From: Apostichopus japonicus
Lineage: Eukaryota; Echinodermata; Holothuroidea; Aspidochirotida; Stichopodidae
Assembly: GCF_037975245.1 (NCBI RefSeq)
Contig: NC_092568.1
Coordinates: 10,009,501 to 10,073,500 of the forward strand
Direction of reading: 5' to 3'
Length of the DNA stretch: 64,000 nt
Both the position numbers and the translations under genes were made by a program. The notes under the pieces are model-generated. The model was not told where the DNA came from, ran no database searches, and saw only the letters and a list, made by a program, of their open reading frames with translations. Position 1 is the stretch's first letter; each line of letters opens with the position of its first letter. Below, piece by piece: positions 24,795 through 36,900 of this stretch.

Positions 24795-27700
24795 GACACG
24801 ACACATAAAAAAAAAACATTTAGCGAAGTAGTAGGATTTTTACAATATAATTATTACGAAACATGATTAAATCGGAAAACAAAATCGATGATTTTAAATA
24901 GATATGATCTTTGGTTCCATTGCCATCTTCATAACTCGTCCTAACGCTGAGCTTCTCACATCGTTTTATTTCATTTAATTTCATCTAGAACATTGTGAAA
25001 CAATTTGGGATACGAGCCATGTACAACACATCAAACTATCTTTGCAGATATGAAGTTGTGAATTTAAGGAGAAATTTATATTTCGTTTCTTTATTAAATA
25101 TTGTTTTTAAATGTCAAGTTTCATCACTCCCGACATCGGGGCGGGAGGGGAAGGGGAGGGTTGAGTGTGGGGGGGGGGGAGATGAAGGTTGAGGGATAAA
25201 AGCTTTCAAGCCATTCTGCGATCCATTACAAAGATGAACTTTACTCACTGGTAGCGATTTTCGATACTAGGTAAACTTGGAAACAATACTGTCAACTTGA
25301 AGTTTCATGTACTTTAATGTTTGCAATACAGATATAAATAATCATTAAAAAATGTCTCTTTTGCCCGAAACTAGTTGTCTGTTCTTCTTGGTTGTCAAGG
25401 GCAAAGTGATTTTTTTCTTGGAGCGTTATCCACAATTTGTGGAAACAAATCGCTCCCATAGGCATCGACTCCAAAGAATGTTCGTATATGCGTTCTTTCA
25501 ACCGTTGCAATTCGTTAATAAACAGGAGATCGCCTGCAGCCTATATATACGGCTGACTTTATGTGGCACTAAGTGACTAATTTAGGCAGGGATTGGGATT
25601 TTTAAGCAGTAGAAAGAAGAACTCATAGGGGAAACTGTTTATTTCTTTATATATAGGCTATATACGTATCAATAAATATTCTTGAATTTTTCTGTTCCAA
25701 CGAATTCACTTGAGGGAAACGTGTCACAGACTTAATCAGTTGAGAAAGTAAAGGATTTGTTATTTTTTAACCTTGTTTAATAAAAGAAAACTGCCTCAGT
25801 GTTTTTCTTTCTTGCAACATCTAAGGGCACCGCTAATTGCCAAGGGCATATAAATGATCAAGAGTAAAAAAGCTGACGAGATTGTCAAGTTAGCAAACTT
25901 TGACTAACAAGAAGAAAATATCCTTAGGGTATCAAATGTAAATCAGTTGAGAAAATCTAGGTGAAAATCCGGTAATTGCATGACAGAATAATTTTCATGC
26001 AGGTCATTGTTAATTTGATAAACAATGGAGTATTTTGAAGATTAAGACATTCCTTCCAACAACAACAAATGACGAAAAAGAAAAAAAAAGAATAAGAAAA
26101 AGAAAAGCGCTCAAGGTTAAAAAACACTTCTTGACATTTTCTCTCAATTTTATACAGAACAATAAGTTAAAATTTTTAATAAATTTAATTGAGGAACAAT
26201 CACGTCCTCTGATTTCACGCGTCCTTTAATGTCTAGAACCACAAATTATCAAAAAATTGAGACAACTGGCAGGAATTTAAGCTTTGTTTCAGAGTGAACA
26301 AAATAAATTCAAAAAACAAAATCTGTCTTTTCATATTAAAGAGTGTTATTTTTTCAACATATTTATGAGCCATAAATGATGACCTCAGCCAAGAACACTA
26401 TTAAATAATGTTATGACACATATCATTTGAAAATAAACAAACTTATATTAAGTTAACCATAAGTAAGTCATCACCGTGTGATTATCGACGAAAACGATGT
26501 CTTTATATTATTTTTAAATCACACATTAAAGAAAAAATGTCACGGTGAAGATATTTTCGCATATGACTTTTGATTCCTTTCCGAAGGCAGAAGAAATCTA
26601 TGCAATGGTGATGGCGTGTATTTGCGTGTGTGTGTGGGAATGGGGAGGGGGCGTGACACTTGCTCGTACACGCTCTAACTTCAGAAGGACAACTGGGGTA
26701 CATTTCATATTTGGTATGTAGGTTCCCCTTAGGTAGAACTGGTTTGAGATCGTTGTTGGTACTGGTCAAAGGTCAGTTGAGGTCAGCACGGGTCAAAGTC
26801 TGAAAAACATTATTCACACAAAATCACAAAAAGTGGAAGTTGCAGGAAGTTCAAACTTGGGTGTGTAGCTTGCCGATGGTGAGTAGACGATATGTAGCAT
26901 TGTAAACATGATATCTCAGAGGTAAATACTGTGATGACTCATACTGTGATTCATGGTTCAAAAATGGTTAAAACATGTTAGTAAAAGGCACATAGATTTT
27001 AAAACATTCTATACCTAACTGTAAACACAGTAGCTTCACGATGTAAACGTGTCAATTTGAAATACTTCCTGTGGGCAAGGAATCACTAAGCGTTTTGGCT
27101 TTCTGGTCATATTTTGCTTATGAATACATGATAGGTAATCTTAGTATCGAAACGTATCGATGCCAAATTTTATAACAAAACGTTAACAGCAAAACGTTAA
27201 CAACAAAAAAACACATGTTTTGGCTGGTAAACTTTTTTACCTATACCCCCCCCGCCCCTCCCCACAGGAAGAGGGCCATACATATAAGGCTCTGTCCAGC
27301 AAAGAAACAGAGCGCCACCAAATCCGTTTCAGTTCAGTTGGTTGACATTTGAATGGTTATTGGAATCGCCTTCCTAACCATTAATTTCTTTATTCTTTAT
27401 ATAAAAATATATGACATTGCTATAGGGTGTACCATTCTGAGAACATTCGCCATTCATTCCACAAATAAGGCAAGCAACATTTCCACATTTTTATTATATA
27501 TAAATACCATAACTTCCATTAATGATCCTTTAATGTTCAGATTTTGTAAGAATAAGCTATTATACTACGCCAGATTTGTTCTTCTCAAAAACACATTTGA
27601 CTGCATCTTTTACTTCAAATAAGTTAACTACCGTTTAATTAGACCGATGCACAGGAGGACAAAAAAAAAACTGTCACAAAGAAGACCACAAAATGGAATA

Positions 27701-29308
27701 ATCCTGAAATGATTCCTAAGTATTACGTAATTCCATGGGGTCAAATATAGTACCAGATAGTGATACATGGATTGACCCTTAAATGTACCTGTTTATCATC
27801 GGTTACGCGTGATAAGACCCGAGCGGTTTGAAAACAAAGCAAATCCCTGAAAGAATGTTGGCTGAATTAATTCCATGCTCTGAGATCATTTTTTTTTACC
27901 GGGTTTATCATCGAGTGGAATAAAAATGCAACAACTTACAAATATGAGGTTTCCAGCATGAACAACGCCCTATAAAACACGCAAGTATGTGAACAGTTTA
28001 CAGTTTGTAATAGGCACGCTTTCATTCGCGCAGAAGCTCGCGAGCGTTTTCAAGCGTAATCGTTTCAAATCTGTCCATGCCGCATATACCAGTGCGTTTC
28101 ACGCTTTCTTAATCCCGGCTCAAACGGTACTTGCAAACAACATTTCCTACAACGTCTATATGGAACTACTTTTTTATGTACTTTATCCAAGCCGTATATT
28201 GCCAAGTTTACCATTTGTTTATTCATGGTTTAACGAGCATGCGCACACATTATCTTGGCGACGATGATATAACTCCCAAGACTTTTGGTTTCTTTCCGAG
28301 ATTCATGCTTACCCTGCTTCTTTTTCCGCTTCGCTGATTTGATATACCCACACAAATGCACTAAATAACATTGACACACATGTACGCGAATTGGCTTTTC
28401 ATTTTATTTGTTTCCATTTCATTAACTTAATTATATTTTTGACAAACGGCGTTCCGTACTATTCATCTTATAGCCAAGTTCGTCATTTTGACCCACCTCA
28501 TGGGTTTTGCTATGTTTATCTATTTTATGCTACAAGAGGCCGAAATGACTAAGTTGCTTATTTTTTAAGGTCATTGATATTAGCAAGTCTTTCTCTATAT
28601 ACAGACTTTACATATACAGCGTATACCGCAACTTGCCACGTCATTGTTGAAACATCTTGGTGTCTCGGCATTCGCGGGGTCGTTGTACTTTTTTGTCTTT
28701 CCTGTTTGCGGTAAAACCCTCAGATGTTCGGATATCAACGAACCACTAAAAGAAAATAATGATTACTGCCTGTCAAGTTAGTAAAAGTAACAATAGTCTT
28801 CGCATCAAACCGAGAGAACCTCCCGTAAGAGAGGAAAACAGTCAAGAACTAATTCTTTCTTTCTCAGTTCTAATTTGATTAGTACATCAAGAAAGTACAT
28901 GCTACCCTCCGGAATTTACTTAAACAACTTGTTCCTGGGTTGAAGTGGAAACAAAATAGTGTATATCGGAGAGGCTGGGGGACGGGGGGGGGGGGAGGCT
29001 AGGGGATGAAAAATGATAGGATATAATGTAAACTGGACGGAAATGATCGCTGGGGTTCAGTATTCTTGTGCTTGCTAACATTTCATCGATTTTACAGTCC
29101 GTCAGATCAGTGGTCTTTGCCAGCATGTTATATCAGCTTGCAACAAAAAGCTCTGACTCATCCATTGATGGCATTGTCCTTGCGTTGTGTTTGTGTTTAT
29201 TATTCGCGGAAATGGTTCATGAGCTACAGTGTGTGAGCTACGAAAGCGGTGATGAGTTATGCACCCGTTACTATGTGTCCTCTTAATCGAATAATGATGT
29301 ACGTATGG
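24795..29308. other. Non-coding stretch of 4.5 kb
   Basis: No gene could be supported. It contains G runs near 25165 and 28985, a DR1-like TGGTCAAAGGTCA at 26763-26775, and AT-rich unique-looking DNA. Frames such as 27353-27622 and 27989-28267 (plus) are open but have no family resemblance, clear splice context or codon pattern. Confidence 0.45.
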
Positions 29309-29595
29309 GTGTCGACCATAGGCGTAGGAGCCTCATTTGATTTGGGGGGGCTGTAACGACTTGCCCGAAAAATATAACCACAATTTTTCGCGCGCTCCGC
29401 GCGCGTCCCACATGTCAATGTGCATATCATTTAGGCATTCATTGGTTATTACATCACCTGCCAATAACATAAAATCATTTTCCGTGTTATTGCCCTTCCA
29501 TATTGGTTAGAATTATTGGGGAAGTTGTTACAACAATAATGATAATAACAATATAAGAAAAACACATTGCAAATTCTTCTTCTTTTAGTAGGTGC

Positions 29596-29992
29596 CAGAG
29601 GCGGAGCTAGGGGTATTGGTCGGGAGGGGGGGGGGGGAGAATGGCCTTAAGGGGCGCTTTTGACACTATCTAAGCGGAGCGCCACCACTGGTTGGCGCGG
29701 AGCGTACAGAAATTTTTGGAGTAAAGATCCTCCCTAGATCGCCGGAAATGACCCTTTCCGGGCCTTACTAATTTGCAGATAAACGAAGAATAAATAGGTG
29801 TCATCGCCATTTGTCAGAAAATTGCACCAACAATATGTGACAAATGTCAATAGGTATTTGAGAGCGCAATATAAAAGTCAATAATCGCGAATAAGTAAAA
29901 AGTGGTGAAAAGCTGAAAAGGGCGCCAGCAGTCCATTTGAGTCCGTCAAGGGGGCATCCGCCCCCTCTGACTGTATGGACACTCCGCCACTG
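29596..29992. mobile_element. hAT-type MITE, family B, copy 2, nested
   Basis: It begins CAGAGGCGGAGCTAGGGG and ends CTCCGCCACTG. The flanking duplication is GTAGGTGC (29588-29595) against GTAGGTGG (29993-30000), one mismatch. It splits one 84-bp unit of the host element at the GTAGGTGC word, which proves it inserted after the array existed. Length and interior match the copy at 24392. Confidence 0.94.
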
Positions 29993-32062
29993 GTAGGTGG
30001 CGCAAAATTCTCAGCATATTGCCCAAATTTTCACCAAAAACATTTATATATTTATAATAAGCACTGCCCTTTACAAAAAGTTACTTCTAAGAATAGACGA
30101 CTTTCATCACCGTGGCTAACAAGAGGTGTTTTGAAATCTATTCGACATAAGAATAATTTATTTAAGAATTATATAAAAAATCCTACTCCTGAAAATAAAG
30201 CCAAATATTCAGTCTACAGAAATCAAACAACCAGTGTTACCAGGAAGGCTAAAGAATTATATTACCTTAATTTGTTTGAGAATAATAAAAACAATTTGAA
30301 TAAAACATGGAAAATAATTAATAAACTAATTACAGACAATTCTAAGTTACACAAAATTTCAAAGATTAATCACAATGGAAGCGTTTTGACTAATGAGAAT
30401 GATATTGCAAACGCATTTAACGATTTCTTCACACTAATTGGTCCTTCCCTGGCTGAGAAAATTCCTACTTGTAATGCGGTGTTTAATGATTTCCTAAGAG
30501 GCTCTTGTACAAATTCTTTATTTTTGTCTCCTAGTAATCCTTCGGAAATTATCAATATTATCAGTAAACTTAAGAGGAATTCTGCATCTGGGTTTGACGG
30601 TATATCAGTACGCATTCTACAATCTATTTCACATGTTATTGCCCGGCCATTATCTCATATTTTTAATATTTCACTATCAACTGGTATATTCCCAAATTCT
30701 GCCAAACTTGCTAGAGTAACACCTATATTTAAGACAGGTAAAACTGATGAATTGTCAAATTATAGACCAATTTCAGTACTCACTTCTCTATCTAAAATAA
30801 CTGAGAAAATTATCTACTCCAGAACTATAACTTTTCTAAATAGCAACAACATAATTTCCGATAATCAGTATGGTTTTCGTCAAAATCGTTCAACTAGTAT
30901 GGCTGGCCTTGACGTCATTGATTTTATTACTACTGGTTTTAATAATAAGCAGTCTACCCTTGGAATATTTATAGACCTATCAAAAGCTTTTGATACGGTC
31001 AATCATGATATATTATTAAACAAACTAAGTCATTATGGGATTAGGGGACTTGCGTTACAGTTGTTTCGAAATTACCTATCAGATCGTAAACAGAGTGTTA
31101 TTATTGGTGAACACGTTTCAGCTTATTGTAATATAACTTGTGGTGTTCCTCAGGGATCTATTCTAGGACCGCTCCTTTTTCTCATTTATATCAATGATCT
31201 CCCTAATTGTTCAAGTATTCTTAAATTTTGTCTTTTTGCTGATGACACTAGCATACTATTTAAGAATAATGATTTGAATGCATATAATCGTATTTTAAAT
31301 AATGAACTTTCTGCTATTGCAGATTGGTTTTGTGCTAATAAGTTGTCTCTTAATGTCAATAAAACTAACTTCATAGTTTTTCACACTTACCATTCCACCA
31401 AACCCAAACTAAAACTTATCTTGAACAATACAATTATACATGAAACAGAAAACGTTAAGTTCCTTGGAGTTCAACTTGACCCACTCTTAAGCTGGAAAAC
31501 TCACATTGATTATATTTGTACTAAAGTGTCTAAGACGATTGGCATTCTTTATAAAATTAGGTTTCAGGTTCCTCATCAGGTATTGTTATCCCTTTATTAT
31601 ACATTGGTTTATCCTCATCTTTCGTACTGTAATATTCTCTGGGGCAATGCGCATACTGTTCATCTGAATAGATTATTTGTGCTCCAAAAGAAGTTGATAC
31701 GACTGATTAGCAAATCAGATTATCTTAGTCATACTACTCCTATTTTTAAGAATTTAAGTATCTTAACAGTTTTTGACATATATCAACTCCAACTTGGAAG
31801 CTTTGTTTTCAAATATCTTCATGATTTACTTCCACCTCCGTTTAAGTCTTTTTTTAATTTAAATAATCAACTCCATAGTTATAACACTAGACACTCAACT
31901 GCCATTCATTTGGATTACCCACGATTAGTTTTAAATACTAAGTCTGTAAGATTTACTGGTGCCACATTTTGGAATACTCTCGAACCCAAACTTAAAAAAT
32001 CACCAACCTTATCAATATTCATAAAGCAACTGAAGCTATATTTGTTAAACAATGATTTGTAA
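29975..32062 (+). CDS. LINE reverse transcriptase ORF, intact frame but 5'-truncated element
   Basis: The frame is 695 codons, of which roughly the first 22 come from the MITE and host element and are not native; the ATG at 29975 is accidental. From about residue 30 the protein shows the linker (SPWLTRGVLKSIRHKN), RT motifs SASGFDGIS and LSNYRPISVLTSLSKITEKI, NQYGFRQNRST, motif A IDLSKAFDTVNH (Asp334), GVPQGSILGPLLFLIYINDL, and the catalytic FADD box (residues 421-424). The thumb has NKLSLNVNKTNFIVF, and the C-terminal part includes HLSYCNILWG and YNTRHS. The polymerase copies LINE RNA at a nicked target. The AP-type endonuclease expected upstream is missing, so the copy cannot move alone. 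Jockey-superfamily is likely; clade is not resolved. Confidence 0.92.
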   Translation: MDTPPLVGGAKFSAYCPNFHQKHLYIYNKHCPLQKVTSKNRRLSSPWLTRGVLKSIRHKNNLFKNYIKNPTPENKAKYSVYRNQTTSVTRKAKELYYLNLFENNKNNLNKTWKIINKLITDNSKLHKISKINHNGSVLTNENDIANAFNDFFTLIGPSLAEKIPTCNAVFNDFLRGSCTNSLFLSPSNPSEIINIISKLKRNSASGFDGISVRILQSISHVIARPLSHIFNISLSTGIFPNSAKLARVTPIFKTGKTDELSNYRPISVLTSLSKITEKIIYSRTITFLNSNNIISDNQYGFRQNRSTSMAGLDVIDFITTGFNNKQSTLGIFIDLSKAFDTVNHDILLNKLSHYGIRGLALQLFRNYLSDRKQSVIIGEHVSAYCNITCGVPQGSILGPLLFLIYINDLPNCSSILKFCLFADDTSILFKNNDLNAYNRILNNELSAIADWFCANKLSLNVNKTNFIVFHTYHSTKPKLKLILNNTIIHETENVKFLGVQLDPLLSWKTHIDYICTKVSKTIGILYKIRFQVPHQVLLSLYYTLVYPHLSYCNILWGNAHTVHLNRLFVLQKKLIRLISKSDYLSHTTPIFKNLSILTVFDIYQLQLGSFVFKYLHDLLPPPFKSFFNLNNQLHSYNTRHSTAIHLDYPRLVLNTKSVRFTGATFWNTLEPKLKKSPTLSIFIKQLKLYLLNNDL

Positions 32063-32315
32063 TATATGCGTTAAAGTTATCACATTTAATAATGCTACTT
32101 GTGCTTCCCGTTCGGGAAGTGGGGGGGGGGGGGTAGTTAGCGTATTGTATTTAATTTGTTCATGGTGAATCTGCACTTTATGAGTGTACAAGCGTAGCTT
32201 TTTCAGATTTTTCCATGCTTTTTTTCTTTCTTTGACATTGGTATTATACATTATTGTGAATGTAATTGTAAAAAAGAAAAAAAGTGAAATAAACGAAACG
32301 AAACGAAACGAAACG
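30041..32315 (+). mobile_element. 5'-truncated LINE (non-LTR retrotransposon) with AAACG tail
   Basis: The left edge is fixed by where the host unit word TTTTCACCAAAAA stops. The right edge is fixed by a tail of about five AAACG repeats (32291-32315), after which host sequence AATTGGAAAAACACGCTGCA resumes. The element carries the RT frame and about 230 bp of 3' UTR with a G run at 32121. The target duplication would be within the A run and cannot be measured. 5' truncation with a short tandem 3' tail is normal for LINE target-primed integration. Confidence 0.88.
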
Positions 32316-32319
32316 AAAA

Positions 32320-32744
32320 AAATTGGAAAAACACGCTGCAAATTATTATACTTTCAGTAGGTGCCCGAAAAAATTCCCAGCATATTGCCCGAATTTTCAC
32401 CAAAAAATTGAAAAACACATTGCAAATTATTATATTTTTAGTAGATGCCCGAAAAATTCTCAGCATATTGCCGAATTTTTACCAAAAACAAAAACACTTT
32501 GCAAATTCTTCTTCTTTCAGTAGGTGCTCGAACAAATTCCCAGCATATTGCCCGAATTTTCACCAAAAAATTGAAAAACACATTGCAAATTATTATTCTT
32601 TTAGTAGATGCCCGAAAAATTCTCAGCATATTGCCGAATTTTCACCCCCAAAAAAGAAAAGAAAAACACTTTGCAAATTCTTCTTCTTCCAGTAGGTGCC
32701 GGAAAAATTCTCAGCATATTGCCCGAATTTTCACCAAAAAAATC
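32320..32744. repeat. Tandem array of about 84-bp units with two-unit higher order
   Basis: GCAAATT anchors at 32338, 32422, 32501, 32585 and 32673 give spacings of 84, 79, 84 and 88. Units alternate. Type A has AGTAGGTGC and ATTGCCCGAATT; type B has AGTAGATGCCC and ATTGCCGAATTTT with one C fewer. The order A-B-A-B-A implies duplication of a dimer of about 163 bp. It is the interior of the element at 29317-32794. Confidence 0.9.
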
Positions 32745-32802
32745 GATTGGGGGGGCTGCAGCCCCCCCAGCCCCCCCCGCCTCCTACGCCTATGGTGTCG
32801 AC

Positions 32803-33012
32803 AGCAACGTCTATAGTCCGGTGACATTTATATCACCATGTACATCAAATATTCATATATCCTTAAGTTTGAAAATGAGAACACAGGATTCGTTATCTCC
32901 GTATTTCCCGTGCCCCAAGTGACCTCGGGCCCGTAGTTGTAGCCATTGATTCCCCTTCCTCCCAACCCCTACCCAGGTTACTGTAGGCCTAATTGTATTC
33001 ATTCTCGCTTTC
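32803..33012. other. Non-coding DNA right of the nested element
   Basis: Unique-looking sequence between the right target duplication and the next TA array. No gene is seen. Confidence 0.5.
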
Positions 33013-33029
33013 TATATATATATATATAT

Positions 33030-33082
<53 letters not shown>

Positions 33083-33094
33083 TATATATATATA

Positions 33095-33128
<34 letters not shown>

Positions 33129-33193
33129 AATATATATATATATATGTGTATATATATATATAATATATATATATATATATTTATATAATGTAT
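33013..33193. repeat. (TA)n array with AAATA interruptions
   Basis: About 180 bp of TA broken by TATAAATA at near-regular steps. The minus-strand YIYIY frame over it is spurious. Confidence 0.95.
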
Positions 33194-33939
33194 ATAAATA
33201 TGTTTGCGTAAGTCACATAGCGTCAATAGAAATAGGCCTATGCACACATAATGTATCCTTCAGATGTTACATATTGTTAACATCACTAGGTGAACTGTAT
33301 AATGCATATTATGAATTTAAAGTACAAAAGTACTTAAGCATTTAGTTTGAACATAAAACATATATGCAAACACACTTCTTTATATTATATGTGTGTGACT
33401 ATCATTTGCCATGATCAAGTACAATGGAGTCTTCACAAACCATCTGTTTGTGTTCGCCGACAACGCATATGAATCGATTTACTTAACAAAAAACAAAAGT
33501 TCTCATTTATCTAACAGTGTGAATCTTTGGTGGTTTTCATGTGAGTCCAACGCGGAAATTAGACATTAACCCATGTAAAAACCATGCATTACTATTGTGC
33601 AGCTTTCGGCGTGGACATTGTTGGTAGACAAAATAAGCTGGAAGGTGTAGAGCCCAATCAACTTGATTCCACTTCATGAAAATAACAGAATTTTGCATAT
33701 TCTGTACTTATAACTGCATACATGCAGGCGTTATAACATTTGGTGAATTTTGGAAGACATATCAATTTGGCTATAATATATACCATCTAAAAGCAGTTCT
33801 TCCTATCCTTCAGTATTTAGTTGTATTGTTTAAATTGTCAACACGAACTAAAAAAACTTTGAAAGTTGATAGCTAAATTTCAGACTGTTGCAATTGCCGA
33901 GAGCACATAATTGTAGTTTGTGCCAAAAAGATAGGAAAA

Positions 33940-33970
<31 letters not shown>

Positions 33971-36900
33971 GAGACAGACTGACATTGCACAACTTCAAGT
34001 GGTTTTAGGAGGAGGATATTCCAGAGAAGGCCAAAATTTACTTTTGACTGATCAAGGAGGAACATACGGCCATTATTCTAAGCATTCTGATGGGGGGGGG
34101 TGGGGGAGTGGGGGGGGGCAAGAGAAAGAGAGAGAAGGAGGAGGATCGGGTTGACATTCAGCTCTCTGTAAAGGGTGAAATCTTTTCTATCAAATCTGCT
34201 TTCCATTACATAATAACGGATCAATTGACCTGTCACATAATCTTGTGAAGTGACAGGTATAGCGGTGACAGGTAACAGCAAAAAAACCTTCTATTCCTAT
34301 ATTATCATGTAACTGCCTTTCGGCTATATGGTAGGTTTTTTTTACTGAGTGTTTAATGAGAGTACATAACAGCTCCCTCTATTTGTTACATAGCTTTGCA
34401 TCGTTATTAAATCATGCATATAATATGCAAATTAGAACCCTCGCAGCGTCTTTATATATTCAATTGATTTGAATCCAATTGTGTTTGACAGCGGCATTAA
34501 CAGGCGACCTTCGCGCCATCCTGCTGGTAACATCGTTTTAATCAAACTACTACTACTCTTATCGGTCTTATGCACCTGAGGGGGGGGGGGGGGGAGTTAT
34601 AGAATGATACGAAAAAGAAATATATATCTATATTATACCGGGAAAAAAGAGGATGTAAAGGAAAACAACCTTAACAATATTGGGTAAGAAAACCACAGTA
34701 AGTTAATGTACTTTGAGACTCATGAGGTAAATTACGATAATAAGATTGAATTTTCTGTTTTTAGTTTGCCGCCTGCAGGTGACTTTGCTTGTACTTTCTG
34801 ATATCAAGGGTGAAACGCACTCCAGGTGTCAATGTGTCAGAGTATTAAAGCGATGTATACTGTTTATCACTATATTCTCATACATGATACTATAGGAAAC
34901 TAACGTCGTTGCCAATTGTCAAAAACGTGGATTTTAATATTTTTTTAAAATCTTTTTCTTATCTTATAAAGACTAAAAGAGAGGAGCACAGAACAGGAAT
35001 GTTTACATACATTCTGATATTTTTTTAAAAGGTTTCTCTACTTAAATAATATTTCTGAAGGATGTATAATATACTAGTTAAAGTAATCTATATGCTGATA
35101 TGGATTTTCAAGAGGAGGGGAGGGGAAGGGGAGGGGGAGGGGAGGGGGAAGTAAATATAAGGAGATATTAATAGGCCTATATATTTTACATATCTTCCAA
35201 GATTCATACAAACGTTTATAATTTACCACTTACTTATTACTGGGAACATATTTTCAGTAATATTTTTTTCAGATCAAAATTCCAAATTTTTGAAACGATT
35301 TATACAGGATCGGTTAAATGAAATGTTATTTTTAAGTGGGCCCATGATGCAAGGCAGATTTGACAAAATTATTAATCAAACGCAAAATTCCTGCTTTAAT
35401 GAACCCACCCACAGGCCTGACGAGAAGGGAGATTTTGAAGGGTAAACAGCTCCCGGGGTCACACATAGGTGGCCCGGAGAAATATGGGATAATTTTTTTC
35501 CCTTTCTCGTGTTCATTATAAACATCAATGGGCCCATTCTGGCTCTCAGTGCCCCCGCCAACCCATGCACTATAACACCACCACACTCCCTTCCCCGTGC
35601 TTCACGCAATGAAGCTAGTGTCAGCCAATCAGATGACGATACGCTTGCCATGACGTCATTATGTACCGTTCAAGTAAAGTACAATGACCATTCCGTCCAA
35701 AGCAATAGAACATTGCAAACTATCAGTCAGTATTTGCTTCATTTTTCTTCTCGGGAAATTAATAAGACATTTTGGCGACAAGGATTTCACGTAGTCAAAC
35801 AAAACATGTGTATCGTATAGTGTTTGACTACCGTTCATTCTGATAAAAAAACTGGCCGTTCCCTCCCCATTAAATGAGACATAAAACTCTGCTGAATTGT
35901 ATTACCAGCTTACTGTGACATGGCATGCAGAGCTATTTAGAAAGAACAATGCACCTCTAAGTAAACAAGAGATCTATCACAGAGACGTTAAATTCAAGGA
36001 GTATATAATTATGATCTATAATTTTGTTTTTCATTTTGCGATGCCGTATGGTGCCACAGGGTATGTGACATCTTTTATATTATTCTTTATATTCTGGTTT
36101 ATTGAGTGTCTCATTATAAAGGCGTCTACTGAATATTTATCGGGAGGAGGGAGAGGGGGCGGGGCATGAAGCTCTTAATTAACCTGAAATTTCAATATCT
36201 TACTTAACATAAGGATGTGGCTTAAATGTTAACCTTTATAAACAGTTGGAAATACATTGGTTAGTGACTTAGTGACTATATTGAATATTTATCGGGAGGA
36301 GGGAGAGGGGGGGGGGGGTGGGCGGATCTTAGCCAAAAGGTCGAGAAGTATTATCGTGTATGTATATATCGTACAAGGTTGTATTCCAGGTCATCTAGTG
36401 AGTTCTTGTTGTTGAGACGTGTCCTTGAGAAACAGGGTACTAAACCCCATTCCCACCTTAACCTACAATTTCGGATTGCAACGACTTTTGTGGCCAAAGA
36501 TAATTGAAAACCATGTTGTGGTAGTAGGTGCAATATATACGAATCCATCCCACGACAAGACACAGCCAGTGGAACCGGAAGTGAGGTCATTTACAAAACA
36601 CAAAAACCAAGTAACAAACTAAAGAAGCAACTGTGAAACACCTGTATAGTTTCCTTCCTGAAGAAACATCTAAGATAAGGGCAAAAAAAGATCAATATAT
36701 ATCTTAAAGTTAAGAAATTAACAATTTACAAGTATACTGTCGTCGGATTCGGTGGTTCCTGACTAAAATAAACATGAAATATAGAAAGAAAACGGTATAA
36801 TAAATATAATCCTTACCTATATACGGGCTATAGCAGGGCAGCTCTGCCCACTATACCATGACATTAAACGTTGTTATACCGCTATAACTATTACGTAACA

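Larger units (their letters stand above)
29317..32794. mobile_element. hAT-like non-autonomous element hosting two nested insertions
   Basis: It begins CATAGGCGTAGGAG and ends in the reverse complement CTCCTACGCCTATG. The flanking 8-bp duplication GTGTCGAC is perfect (29309-29316 and 32795-32802). Removing the inserted MITE (29596-29992) and LINE (30041-32315) leaves about 800 bp. That remainder consists of G-rich subterminal parts and units of about 84 bp, beginning in the left part (29556-29595, 29993-30040) and continuing in the right part (32320-32744). The host element has no transposase. Insertion order is inferred from nesting: host first, then MITE and LINE in either order. Confidence 0.92.

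Noticed and set aside
27989-28337. Overlapping plus-strand frames of 92 and 68 residues
   Set aside because: No family resemblance, no splice signals in a consistent phase, and composition like the surrounding DNA.
29975-30040. ATG-initiated N-terminal extension of the RT frame
   Set aside because: These codons come from the MITE end and the 84-bp host unit, so the start codon is fortuitous and not part of the LINE protein.
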